A DNA stretch of 64,000 nt, from positions 11,864,001-11,928,000 of the forward strand of contig BSBM01000151.1 in assembly GCA_027924585.1 (NCBI GenBank), written 5' to 3'. The stretch's first letter is position 1, and each line of letters starts with the position of its first letter. Below are positions 20,769 to 33,150 of this stretch, piece by piece. The position numbers were made by a program, and so were the translations under genes. The DNA comes from Larix kaempferi. Lineage: Eukaryota > Streptophyta > Pinopsida > Pinales > Pinaceae. Below the pieces are notes generated by a model. That model was not told the DNA's origin. It searched no databases and saw only the letters and a list, made by a program, of their open reading frames with translations.

Positions 20769-21300
20769 TCACTTCTTCCTCGAAGTGTCATCAATTTGAA
20801 GAACACCAAGCCTCTCTCTGAAGTACTCAAACTTCACTCTGGCTAGTGGTTTCGTCAACACATCTGCAACCTTCTCATCCGTCGCAACATACAGGAGCTT
20901 CACTGCTCCTCTCTGCACCATATCCCTAATATAGTGATATTTGATCTCAATGTGCTTCGACCTGTCGTGGAACACCGGGTTCTCAGATAGCTTCGCACAA
21001 CTCTGGTTGTCACAAAAGATACCAGTAGCATCCAACGGGAGATCAAATAACTCAGATAGCAGCTTCCTCAGCCATACTGTCTCACAACTAGCCAAACAAG
21101 CTGCAACATACTCTGCTTCAATTGTACTTAGTGCTATGCAGGACTGCTTCCTGCTAAACCAAGAGATCACACCTGATCCCATACTGAAACAACACCCAAA
21201 AGTGCTCTTCCTATCTGCAGCACTGCCTGCCCAATCTGAATCAACATAACCCTGCAGGTTAAACTTTTGATTCGCATCATACTTGAGTCCATAATCAACC
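20769..21300 (-). pseudogene. Copia C RNase H
   Basis: The 137-residue open stretch 21182-20769 is the copia RNase H: CIALSTIEAEYVAACLASCE, IFCDNQSCAKLSENP, HDRSKHIEIKYHYIRDMV and KVADVLTKPLARVKFEYFRE. It ends at a natural position (DDTSRKK then stop). The catalytic Glu and Asp are present. Its N-terminal end, about 21183-21300, is broken by stops. Confidence 0.9.
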
Positions 21301-21368
21301 TTACCCTTAAGCTACCTCAGAATATGCTTTACAGCAACCAGGTGAACACCTCTCGGATCCGTCAGGAA

Positions 21369-22350
21369 TTAGCTCAATGTGTTCACCGCAAAGCAAATAT
21401 CTGGTCTCGTGTTAATCAGGTACATCAAGGACCCAATCATCTGACAATACATAGTAACATCAACCAGATCAGATGAAGCATCACACAAAAGCTTCAAGTT
21501 CGATGCCATAGGTGTGGCCATGGCCTTGTAGTCCATCATCCTAAACCTCTTCAGGATCTCTACTGCATACTTCCCTTGTCCAAGGAAGATTCCATCTACA
21601 CTCTGCCACACCTCCATGCCTAGAAAATAGTGCATCATCCCCAAGTGCTTCATCTTGAACTTGGTAGCAAGCTTCCTCTTCATATCGAAAATCAATCTAT
21701 CATCACCTGTAACAAACAGGTCATCCACATACAGAAGTAGTATCATTGGATTGCCTTCCTCAAACTTGTAGTAAAGGTTGGAATCCGCTTTACTCTTGAT
21801 AAAGCACAAACCGGATAGGAAAACTATCCATCCTACCATTCCAAGTTCTAGGAGCTTGCTTCAAGCCATACAAGGCTTTCTTCAACCTATACAAATATGA
21901 ATCCCTATCATGTGTCTCAAAACCAAGTGGCTACTTCACACACACTTCCTCCTTGACTACACCATTCAAGAAAGCTGTCTTGACATCCATCTGGTGTATC
22001 TTCCATTTCATCACTGCAGCCAGAGAAAGTACTGTTTTGATGGAAGTGTACCTGGCTACAGGAGCAAAAGTTTCTTCATAATCAATCCTCCTTTCTGGGA
22101 GAAGCCACGAGCTATAAATCTCACTTTGTATTTCTCTATGCTACCATCTGCAGCATGCTTGATCTTATATATCCACTTGGAAGTCACAACAGGCTTCCCT
22201 TTTGGTCTAGGACCACATCCCAACCATCATTCTTCATGATCGATGGATCATGGCATTCTTCCATTACTTCATCCTGGATCCTGGGAAGTTCAATATCTTC
22301 AATAGATAGCTTTGTTACTGGAACAAATGTTGTAGTCTTTCTTTTGTAGG
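21369..22350 (-). pseudogene. Copia C reverse transcriptase
   Basis: The stretch 21839-21369 has SKADSNLYYKFEEGN, LLLYVDDLFVTGDD (YVDD at about 21731-21720), MKHLGMMHYFLGMEVWQ and QGKYAVEILKRFRM. It ends at a stop soon after the RNase H connection starts (IGSLMYLINTRPDICFAVN). Upstream pieces in other frames give EDYEETFAPVARYTSIKTVL, MDVKTAFLNGVV and LYGLKQAPRTWN. Frameshifts between pieces and an in-frame stop in place of a Gln make it inactive. Integrase sequence, which should precede RT, is not found. Confidence 0.9.
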
Positions 22351-22379
22351 TGATGGTATGCGATCTTTCCTACAAGACA

Positions 22380-24986
22380 AGTTAAATTTCATGATTTAGA
22401 AACATCTCATATTTTTCAAAACAATTTCTTACACATAAAGAAATATGTCATATAGTCATGCAATTATTTTAGCCAATGCTTCAATACAACATTTATCCAT
22501 ATCCCATAACTTTCTGGATGCCTTCCAATCTCTACCAAAACATTGTTAAGAGTGTGCACAACCCCCAACATGTCAGCAAAGAGGTTTCATTCTAGATAAG
22601 TAGCAATGGAATGTTGTACAACGCCATAGGCCACTTACCCATTACATGTGTATTAGTAGTATACTGTTCATTAATGCAATTATTCTAATATGCATAATAC
22701 ACAACCTAAGTCTAGGAACATAAGTATATACATTATTGAACAATATTATTTAAACAATCAAATATACAAGAAATGACAATTCAAATACTTATCTTTGTTT
22801 GTTTGTTGGGTGGACTCCCTCTCAATCTTTGTTTACTTGCAAGAACTATTGGAGTGTGTTCCCTCTTGATCTTTGCTTCTTGGATTACCTGTCCTTGAAC
22901 TTATATCCATCCTCGATCACTATGCATGCTTAGTAGTATCATCATTTTGTTATCCTCGAGATCTCATACATAATCATACATTCATTAGTATAATCTTAAT
23001 ACTGTCAAAACACAATAATCTTAAGCATGTATAGTCATGATCATTTCAAACACAGATAATAAGCATTAGTATTCAAGATTTATATAGGAATTTTCTAGTT
23101 AGTCATATCATTAATCAAAGTAAGGAACATAATATGCCTAAACCCATGACTACTAACTTCAATGAATAATCATGATCAATCATGCATGTATACTTATATA
23201 AGAGATCCTAACACAAGGTAGGATTCTAACTTGATATAGGAAAAACATACCTGGATTAGTATGATAGCTAGTTATGTCTAACATACCCGCATAATGTCTT
23301 CTTGTTCTCTTCAATGACTTGTGCTTGTAACCTGCATATCTCATAGGTTAACCATTATAGAACCAAGTTATACATACCTCGTAAGTAGATCTTCTATGTG
23401 ATCCATGACAATGGATGAATCTTTGTCTTCATCTCATCATGGTCATATGTTCTTGAACTAGAACATGATTTGTTTTTCTTGATGTACCTTTCATGTTATC
23501 AGACAACATCAACCTCATACAACACCACAATGCATTAGTACAATCATAGGTGTCAAACCCCTAATCAATGAATATCTTCTATCATGCATTCATATTATTA
23601 TTAAGGTGATACGACAAGTCTAAAGTTAATTAGGATTGCACTAATATTAATGAAGACAAACATATCATAAACTTAATCATGAATAGATTTCAAAACATAG
23701 TCGTAAATCATACCTGTCGAGTTTGCTTGTAATCTTCTTATGTAAGGCCTTAGCCTCATCTCCCTCTGAAACTGGAACTTCTTCACTTATGCAGGTGACC
23801 AATCCATTCTCTTCTAGGATTAACCCAATCTACTTGATTTGCATAAACTGGATCTGGAGCTGGATTAGGGTTTGTCAGGGAAACCCTAAACATTCAAACT
23901 TTGAATTTCAAACTTTTGAAAGGATAGAAAGATGCGCCTTGATGAGTTGATCAACCTGGTATACTCAGAATTTGAAAACTGCAAAGTTTCAACCCTCAAA
24001 TTTGCTTTTCAATCTTTCAGATTCACTGGGGAGGACCTTGAATTAGGGTTTGAGTGTCCCAGAGCTTCACCCAACCAAATAGTTTGATCCAAAACTCTAA
24101 ACTTCTATTTTCCAAGGAGCTTCCAACTATGGTCATAGATTTAAAAAATTCCCATTTTTGCAGAAGCCCTAATTTTTCACCTCTCTGATCAAAGTCCCAA
24201 ACTAGGGTTTGATCAAGCCCGACCTTCTGCCCAACCAAAAAATTCAATTTTGGTCTCTAAATTTCAATTTTGATGAGGATCATTCAGCCGTGGTCTCCAA
24301 TACAAAAATTTCAACATTCTCTGAAAACCTAAATTCCTGGAGCCATGAATGAAGGTGCTCAAAATCCAATTCTGTTTTGACAAAAATATGCCCCTTATTG
24401 TTTTTGGTGTAACTCCGAAATTACGAATCCACAAGGTCTAAAACTGTGACCTATGGTATCCTAATGTGTCATCTTTCCAACCCCATAGGTCTGACCTCAA
24501 TTGGATTCTTTGAGAGAGAGTTATGCCAAGTGTCGCAACATGACCTGTTTATGGGATAAAACAAGAGAGCAAACATGTACAGAGTTCCATGTGTCACTGG
24601 CTCACTTTCAGCCTCTGAAACTTCGGCCTGTGAAAGTACAGTCCATGCCCCACCTGTCACTTTTTACTAAATTTCATTTGGAACTTCCTAGCCCAATTTG
24701 TGACCTTTTGTCCTAGGTCACCTGTTTATGACTGAAATCTGGAAGAGGCCAAAACCCTATATTGTACAGATCATAAAACACAAAGTACAATGAATTAGAA
24801 GTTGTGCTTCGGACACAAGGTACATTGGGATCTTATCTTCAACCTGTAAAAGTTTCAGATCCTTAAACTTTTCCAAAATGGATTTATAGCGAAAATGCTA
24901 CGATGACCAGTTTTTTCTATATCAATCCCTAGGTTCGCAAGTGCAACAAGTGTCATAAATGCCATACCATGCCTTCTTTCAGGCTA
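22380..24986 (-). other. 5' internal region of copia C without recognisable pol
   Basis: About 2.6 kb between PBS and RT with no integrase or zinc knuckle that I can see. A 38-codon stretch (23829-23714, minus) reads LEENGLVTCISEEVP then ALHKKITSKLDR, faintly like copia gag. An imperfect repeat of roughly 130 bp around CCCAACCAAA lies at 24040-24300. The region may be a decayed gag or unrelated filler DNA. Confidence 0.5.
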
Positions 24987-24998
24987 GCTCTGATACCA
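24987..24998 (-). other. Primer-binding site of copia C
   Basis: Minus strand TGGTATCAGAGC, an exact match to the initiator tRNA-Met complement, abutting the 5' LTR. Confidence 0.95.
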
Positions 24999-25643
24999 TG
25001 TTAGTTTTTAAGAATTTACTTCAATCTAATCTAGGATACTAACTGAGAGAACAACATGTACAACATATCTACAGCATATCAATCATGGACACAATAATGC
25101 AAGCACACAAAAGACACAGAATTTCATTGGGGAAAACCAAGAAGGTGAAAAACCCCGCAACTTCCTCAGAGATAGATAGAGCAATGATACAACCCAAGTA
25201 CAAGAGATAGTCCTCCTAGCAGCAGCTTCTCCTCCTCCACTAGTGCACCACTCTCCAATGAGAGTATGAGTGAGAAAGTGAATGATCAAATAGAGTGCCT
25301 CCTGCACTCTATTTATACTTGACTTGACTTGCCTAATGACCTTTACTAGGTCAGCCTCAATTTAACCACATATCATAATGCTAACAGGGCCGACCCCCAA
25401 TAGCGTGGTCTAATAACCCTTTAATGCACATGACTTATAGAGGGCCGACCCCATCAAGGTGGTCTAATAACCCATCAAGTATAAGTTACGACACTTACAA
25501 TATAAATGATGACACTTCCGTATAGAGGAATAATAATATCTTTATAGGAATACAAACACTTATGTATAGAGGAATAATAACATCTCTATAGGAATACAAT
25601 ATACATATATGAAATACATTCCGAAGTTACAAATACATCAACA
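24999..25643 (-). repeat. 5' LTR of copia C
   Basis: 645 bp, TG...CA, same length as the 3' LTR. TATA-like box on the minus strand near 25304-25315. Confidence 0.95.
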
Positions 25644-25648
25644 ATGGG

Positions 25649-28260
25649 AACAATATTGATCAAATAATGCATCCTGGATTTCCAAATTGTTGAACTGCTT
25701 ATCCCTGTCATTGCTTAATTCAAGATTTGAGAGTCTTTCGAAATTTGTTTTGCGTGGATTTTACATTTCTGAGTGGCAACATGCGAAAAGACCCAATCGG
25801 AGAAATGGAATTTTTTCTGCATGCACTGACTGAAGCACTTGTAAACTTGTACTCATTTTATTTATTTAATGTGCAAAGTGTGTAGTGCATGAAATTTCAA
25901 CTCGCACACTGAAATATTTTAGATCCGAAGGATGTGTGTAAACCAAAGTGTGGATGCCCTAGCATATCGCTTTAAATTGTTTTTCTTAATCCACATAGTA
26001 TAAACCAAACCGATAGGTAAATCCACTCAGCCATTCAAAATCATCAAGTAGTGACCCAACCAAATAACATCGAATATCCGATCCAACTCTGGTCATTTAT
26101 TTCATAACATTGTAAATTGTAAAGCCTCATCAATATCTGACACTTGACCTAATTAACTCAAAGAATTACAAACTTCATAGATATATCTTATGGCTTCACG
26201 TAGCTGTTTCAAATGTTGATAATGGTACTTCACTCACCCGAGATCGTTCAGTGCTTGGACAAGCGGGGTTGTGCCATTGTCGAAACCGGCATATCCTGTT
26301 GAAATTCATGTTGTTCTAACGATCAAATCCATATTCAATTCTATTTTTAAACAAAACTTCCATCTAAATTAGATGGTACACTACATTACAGTCTGCTGGT
26401 TAGTCATGATAAGACCTATTTATTTCCACTCTTTGAGACTTCCTTCGTTTATGAAAACCCTAAATATAATATTTATTGAGAATTGATGTATGTATGAAAC
26501 ATAACGGGAATTGAAAGTCAGCATTGACATTGCCATTGCATTACCCTAAATATTTGTTGAAAATGTCTGAAACAAAACAGAAGGGATGTTGAGTTTCAGC
26601 AATGACATGGCATTGGCTTCATTGAGGCAGTGCATATGGTGTTTTCTAACGCAATCGTATAGTGATTGTGGATGACATTTCCTGATATTGCCAGTTTTTT
26701 TATCTTTATAATTGATTTGCCACTAGAGGTAGGGTGATCCCCATTTTCTATTCCACCATCTCATTCATAGATAATGACGAACTTTCTTATATTCGTTAGT
26801 GCACTCAACCTAAACAAAAGTTGAAAAAACATAAATGCTATTGTCAATATACAATATCTTTAACTATTTTAATTATTATTTTAAGAATATGCCAAAACCA
26901 AGAAACAAGGATATAGAGAAGTATTCCATCTACTTATCCAAAATACTGATTTGTAGAATTCAACTTAAAAGATAATATTAAGAATTTAAAATTACATACA
27001 AATTCGCAAATATAAAATCTCATGCATTCTTATAAAATATTTTAGCTTTAGATTTTATCTTAATTTTTATAATTTATTACATGTTATACTTTCCAACACA
27101 AAACAGAATTGGACTTCGCATATTATTCTTTAACGCGATGAGATTAAATTTTGTAACTTAACACATGCTATACTGTTATACTTAGCCTAAAAGAATTAGA
27201 TTTCTTAGATGATAACATTAAGTTTTATTAATTTAATGAAAATGAGTGTTTTTATATATCTTAACTTCATTGTTTTTTAAAACACTTCACACATTTTCAA
27301 GCAGTACCTAGCACCACTAATTTTCACTATCGTTTTAAAAGGTATTTAAAAAAAAAGTATATTAAGATTAAAAAATTTAAAAATTGAACTTTATTTCTTA
27401 AATTTTATAACAAAAATTTCATACTTACTTTCAAGCAAATTTGGTATTTTTTCACTCATAGTTTCCAATAATTTTAAACTTAGATCAAGCGGAGTTATGG
27501 TATTAGACTTTAAAGATAGATTTTTTTGACAACAAAGACCTTGACACTTTCCATATTATCTTTTAACTAACACAACATAAAATAAATGTTCTAAGTTATT
27601 TTCTTATTAGTCCTTGCATTTTCATTAAATAGGTCAATTGATCAGATGGCTTTGTATTGACCAATTGATCATTTGCTAGTCTTATTTCGCATTATAGAGG
27701 CTAAGTGCTTGTTATTTAGCATGATAGTTATGAATGATTTAGCACTAATCTTAACAATAGATGTTGATTTCTTCCTTTTTCTTTCTGATGCCAATACGTT
27801 CTTCGAGCATCGTCCTGCTCATGGTACCATTTCCCATGCTACCAGCGTCCCCCAACATACTATAATTTTTCCAGGCATCCGAGACATTATCATTTCTTGG
27901 TAGAACTGCACCTAGGTTATTATCAATATTTCTTGGTTATTTTAGATTTGAATTGAATCGAAGAAAGCCACCTGTTTTGGATGAGGTTGGGTATTAAAGT
28001 TTAGTTACCTGATACACATAGCCTAGAGAGTTGGCATTGTGAGCTCTCTTGCAGGAAGCATTGCAACATGTTTGGCATGCATCTTAATACAGTCCAAATT
28101 GCATGGTAACTAGGTGTCTCATCACCTCAGTCCACGATGCTCACTGAAATCCAATAACTCATTGATCCATGAAAACTAAGAATTCCAGGGTGGAATTAGA
28201 CTAGGTTTGCGTGTGGTTGTCCTCTCTCGTTTTTTCGGCATCCCCTAGCTTCCCTCTAGC
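25649..28260. other. Unassigned AT-rich sequence
   Basis: Very AT-rich at 26800-27600. A short minus-strand frame near 25740-25644 has coding-like composition but no family match. I see no element ends. Confidence 0.4.
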
Positions 28261-29380
28261 TACCTTTATTTTTGGTGGTCTTGAATCAGATCGCTATGCC
28301 TATCAATATGGAAGGTACATTGGGTGGGTTAATGGCTCTCGAAATTACTTATATAGTCATGAATCAACAAGCTATGGATCTTAATATACATCTATTACTT
28401 CTGCATCACTCCCAAGAAGAACAAGTTATGCCTCACAAACTATCGATTTGGACCCGTAAGGGTGCTTACAACTCTTTGATGGCTAGATCAACTAATCTAA
28501 GATAATGCCCACAAAACTATTGCAGATTAAATGAAGGACTAGGTAATTTTGTTTTTAGTTTTGGCAGGGACTAGAAGCTCTGCTTCCATCTACCTTGTTT
28601 TCTTTTGTTGATAGACACCTCTTCCGGCCACACACAACAGATTATCCCTTTTCCTTTTAATTTATTATTAGTTTTATCAATTCTTTTTAAATCACTATAC
28701 TAGGGTTCTTACCTTGGATTTCTGGTAGTATACATACACAGATATGGATTCTAGTATGGTCAGCTCAAACAAAGATATGTAGGAGAAAAACGAAGAATTT
28801 CTATGGGGGATAGGATTCCTCCAATCGGATGATTACTTATTTTTCACACCTACCACAGGCAGAATCCTAGGCAGAGGCTTGATTTAATACATGGGGAATT
28901 TCTTTTCGACTCTACCACAACACGTGGGAGCACACAACCAACACTAATCGGGTGGATGCTTCTACACAAAAAACTCTCTTCAACAAACAATGAGCTCACA
29001 CTATGAAGTTCACAAACTATGAGGACTCTAGTGGCACTCCCTTCTCACTCAGAGGGGGACTCTTCACCATAACCAGGTTCTTCCTCAGTTCACAGTTTCA
29101 CACATAATGACGGAACCTGCAGAAACTCCCTCTCAATACATATATTCAATTAAAAAAACCCTATTTTCATTATATATCTAGATATCTAATTTTTCGGTGT
29201 CATTTTTAATATCCTTTTATTTTTATCTTTAGTATGGTCATATGAAAAAAACTCTTACAACCTCTTGAAACATTGTAGCGTGAACTATGAAATATTAGCT
29301 AGAGAATATATTTCACGATGAAGAATAAACACCTAAATAAAGATTCAATTCATACACAATTGTTCTAATTGACTTCACAC
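28261..29380. other. Unassigned sequence
   Basis: A short plus-strand frame at about 28275-28450 is Tyr/Gly/Ser-rich with stops and matches nothing I know. The remainder has no recognised feature. Confidence 0.35.
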
Positions 29381-29545
29381 CACCTTCCCTCTCAAATCAT
29401 ACCTATTCAAACACAGCTTTGATTTCAAACACAACCAAATCCACACCACCTTCACACACAAATCATAATTATTTGAACACTAATTTGACATACAGATTCA
29501 CACCAACTTCAAATATAGAGTACCTATTTGAACCCCCCAATACTT
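29381..29545. repeat. Degenerate repeat, TTCACACCACCTTC motif
   Basis: TCACACCACCTTC, CCACACCACCTTC and TCACACCAACTTC recur at roughly 65-80-bp spacing, each followed by an AT-rich stretch and then an AAACACA/GAACAC-type block. Confidence 0.45.
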
Positions 29546-32030
29546 TATTCAATCCACTAGATACATAATCATAAACCCTAGATAATATCTATATGTTTTT
29601 AATATATTAAAAGCGCTCTTTACTCTCTATATACTAGGCAATATATTGTTTCCATCTTTTAGAGTATAAATTCCCCAATATGAACTCATGTATTCTCATA
29701 TTACCTACATATTGAATCTCCTGTGATTCCAAAAGGGAAGCAACGAGGAATGTGAAAATCCTCATCCTACACAAACACTTAGAAGAAGGAACGAGGAGAT
29801 CTGTTGAAGTAAGAAGAAGAAGGACAAGAGGTATGCATCAAGTAGGACATCCATCATTTTTCATTGCTACAAAAGAAAATACCATAGTGTTGTGTGTTGT
29901 TGGTACTGAGAGGTATGGTCATTATGTGGGAAGAAATTTCATCATGTGACATCCTTTTGGGATAAGCAAGCCACATGCCATAAGTCATATTGTTTTCAAA
30001 GTAGGAATGACAAGAAGACTTCCCCAAACCAATGTGAAGGTCATTCCATGTAGCAACATTAAGAAATATTTGCACCACTACAACTTGAGTGGACATTGGA
30101 ATAAAAGTGTTGGCGACTCCATCCAAACTTCACCTTAGGAATTACACAAACTAGAGAAGAGTGTGGAAAATAAAGCCTAAAGGAGATAGAGAACTCGATG
30201 CATCTCCAACCCAAGGAGTAGAATTTGTCTAGGGAGTTATAATAGCACAAGAGGTCCATATCACCATTGAAGAGGACAACGAGTTGATGCTAACAAGAAA
30301 CTCTACTTCAATTGTTACGTGTAATATTCTAGAATAAGATTCCCTTTTTTGGAGATGTATCAGAGATGGGTATAGGGACAACATTTTCCCATCCTTGTAT
30401 TATACAAATATTGGGGCATTCCCTTACCCCCAAGGCTATAGCCGCTTTATATTTGTCACATACCTTGATAGAAGCATAGGATTCATCAAATACTTTGGGT
30501 GGAAGAAAGTGTTATATTTGCATGCCAAGGAGGTCATTCAAGCAACATTGTTGTAGAGACAAAGTGAAGGTAATAATGTGCACCAAAAGATAATTGTTTC
30601 ATGTTGGAAGTAATTGATCCTAGTGGAAGAGGGAAACCCACCTCCTTCTTCTAAATTGGTTATTGATGCCATTGGTTGTTGAGATCTCATAGTAGAATGT
30701 GTGATGCATAAGCAAAGAGAGGAATTTGACTTGGCTTCCATTGGTTCCCAACATGGGCCATCTCCGAGTATGAGAATGAAAAAGACTTGCACACTGAACA
30801 TGAGAGTGAATTTTGTTTGAAGAGTTCAAATCTAAAGATAGCTTAGAGTTGAGAGACAATGAGTAGACTTATGAACTGTGGGGATAAGTAACTAGGAATT
30901 ATAACCATAGCCATCAAAAGAATCAAAGTCAGTAACCAGTGCCACAAGACAAAGTTAGAGTTGCAGTTGGGAGCCATAGTAAGAGCCTTGTTACATAGAA
31001 GAAAACATAAAGCACTTTGATCTAGATTGGTTGCGTCTAAGCTTTTGTAGACCAATATAATTCTTAATGGGGAGGTGTGATCTGAAATGGATTTGAACAC
31101 ATGCAAATTATTGTAAAAGTCAATACCTACAAGTAAAATTTGACAACTAATGAAGGTTAGATAAAAACATAAGATAAAATGCACACAATAAAAGAAAGTA
31201 GAGACAAAAAAAGAATTAAATGAAGAAGGAAAATGAAAATAGGAGAGAAAATGAGAGAGGAGTGGGAAATGAAATGTTAATCTCACGACCTTCCCATCAC
31301 CCCCAAAATCTCATATATGTTCTTATAACTTGACTCTCAAAGGGATTTTGGCTCACCAAGAAAGGAGGAAACATGAAAGCCATGAATTGCATTGTAACTA
31401 GAGGTTTCCAAAATGAAAATTGAGCAACCATTCACATTTGATGTTCCTCGTTTGAGTTTCTAAGATAAATATGGCGTCTATAATGTTTTAAATATTTTTA
31501 TATATTATATAAATATTGTATTAATTTATGTATGTGATTTTAACCATAACTTACTCTATATTTAATTGTTATATTTATTATATTAATTATTTTAATGATG
31601 AAATCTTATTAACAGTTGTAGTTTGAATATTTTGCTTTGACATTTTATTCTCCCTTAAAAATTAAGGAATGCCAACACCTATCTACTCTCCATTTTGTTA
31701 TTCTATATTTAAAGATATATGACTCCCATACTGATAAAACATTATTCTAGCTAGTTTGCAACTATGTAGAGTCTTGTGACCACTAAAAACACATACACAA
31801 TCAATTAGTGTTTTTCCCATGATCGCACATTGTCTTTGTTTCCTCATTGAGCGGACACTCAAGCCTGTATAGCATAGAGGCCACGGGTATTCTTTGGATA
31901 CACCTTGAGCCCACACATAGGTCATACATGGCATATACAACGTGGCTTTGGTTGCCTTTTGTTCCCTGAGTTGCACAAGTTCTTTTGATGGGCGTATGAG
32001 CTAGTTGGACACTTATATAATCATGTGGCA
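29546..32030. other. Unassigned, possibly decayed coding or TE DNA
   Basis: Several 60-150-codon open frames on both strands (for example 31286-30843 minus, Phe/Leu/Ser-rich) resemble no family. No LTR ends, poly(A) tail or TIR recognised. Confidence 0.35.
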
Positions 32031-32033
32031 ATG

Positions 32034-32170
32034 AGTGGAGTGGTAAGTCATGCGACAAGCTGCTAAAATCTATGTTGCTTAATTACCCTTTTCTCATTGA
32101 CTTAGTGGAGTGGTAAGTCATGCCACAAGCTAAAATCTATGTTGCTTAATTACTCTTTTCTCATTGACTT
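32034..32170. repeat. 70-bp tandem duplication
   Basis: AGTGGAGTGGTAAGTCATG starts at 32034 and again at 32104. Both copies continue through AAAATCTATGTTGCTTAATT to CTCATTGACTT, with one small indel (GCTGCTAAAA against GCTAAAA). Confidence 0.9.
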
Positions 32171-32523
32171 GAACCTCCACTGTATTAACTCAAAGAGCTA
32201 TATATCATGGATAACGTGCATGCATTGGGTGGTGCTTGTGTGAATTGATATCTCTTATTTATGTCTTAATGAAGATTGAATGATTATTTTACATGTTTAG
32301 TTGATGGTCGTCTTAAACTATAAATTCAAGTAAATATATTTAGTCATTTTATATCATATTTAAAAATTGCATTTACATGTATATACTAGTTAAGTGCCAT
32401 TACATGTTCCATACCGAGGGGTATTTAAGTTGAATCGGATTGCCTATGGTTATTGGATTGCGTATAACCCTAGGCAAGTTTGAATTGGAGTTTGAACCCA
32501 TCGTACAAAAAAGAGAAGTTTAT

Positions 32524-32617
32524 GGTCATTGAATTGAGTTCATTGGATATCCAAAAACTGCAAAGTGAATGGTCATTGAATTGAGTCCATTGGATCTCCA
32601 GAAACTGCAATCAAAAC
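32524..32617. repeat. 47-bp tandem duplication
   Basis: GGTCATTGAATTGAGT starts at 32524 and 32571. Both copies continue through CATTGGAT, TCCA and AAACTGCAA with a few substitutions. Confidence 0.85.
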
Positions 32618-32682
32618 TGAATATAGAATAGAACCATGATGGTGTTTCAACCAGAGAATGTAACTATGATGGTGTTTCAACC

Positions 32683-32838
32683 TTGAACATCTTGATAGAT
32701 GTAGATATTAGTGTGTAAAGGAGTTCTCAATGACAAAGTAATTGCAGAGTTTTAGCATTATTGAACATCTTGATAGATGTAGATATTAGTGTGTAAAGGA
32801 GTTCTCAATGACAAAGTAATTGCAGAGTTTTAGCATTA
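32683..32838. repeat. Exact 78-bp tandem duplication
   Basis: Units 32683-32760 and 32761-32838 are identical by eye (start TTGAACATCTTGATAGATG, end TTTTAGCATTA). The lack of differences implies a recent event. A 26-bp repeat (ATGATGGTGTTTCAACC) lies just before it. Confidence 0.95.
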
Positions 32839-33150
32839 TCAACGTTATACTAGAGAACAATCCATATAACCAATCCTAATTGCACTCAGGCATGAGTCAT
32901 GAGGAAGCAGCTTAATTGACTGAGAGAATATTTAACCATACATTTTATGGGCAACGTTGAATATTTGCAGCCAGTAAATATCCAGGCCATAAAATTTTAT
33001 AAATCGATCACATTCTTCATAAATCGATAATATAGTCTTCATAAACATCACACTGAAAGATCACATTCTTCATAATCGATGAAATTTTCGATACTGGTTA
33101 TCTAATTTTTAGGAAGACCAGGTTTTCTAAATTTAGTATATCGTCCTTTC

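Larger units (their letters stand above)
18732..25643 (-). mobile_element. Copia element C with perfect TSD
   Basis: Two 645-bp LTRs (18732-19376, 24999-25643), about 96% identical over the first 225 bp by eye, bound a minus-strand element. The 5-mer ATGGG is exact on both sides (18727-18731, 25644-25648). PBS and PPT are in place. Internal DNA holds RT and RNase H, a 1.4-kb 3' region with two minisatellites, and a 2.6-kb 5' region with no recognisable integrase and at most a trace of gag. Most LTR differences are C/T or G/A, as expected from methylated-cytosine decay. Confidence 0.95.

Noticed and set aside
25644-25740. Coding-like minus-strand frame at the right flank of copia C
   Set aside because: Only about 30 codons, no match, and joining it across the TSD of C hits a stop within a few codons.
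28261-28505. Possible Tyr/Gly-rich protein fragment
   Set aside because: Composition is suggestive but stops interrupt it and no known family fits.
30843-31286. 147-codon minus-strand open frame, hydrophobic start
   Set aside because: Low-complexity Phe/Ser/Leu from a GA-rich plus strand; no family recognised and no neighbouring gene structure.
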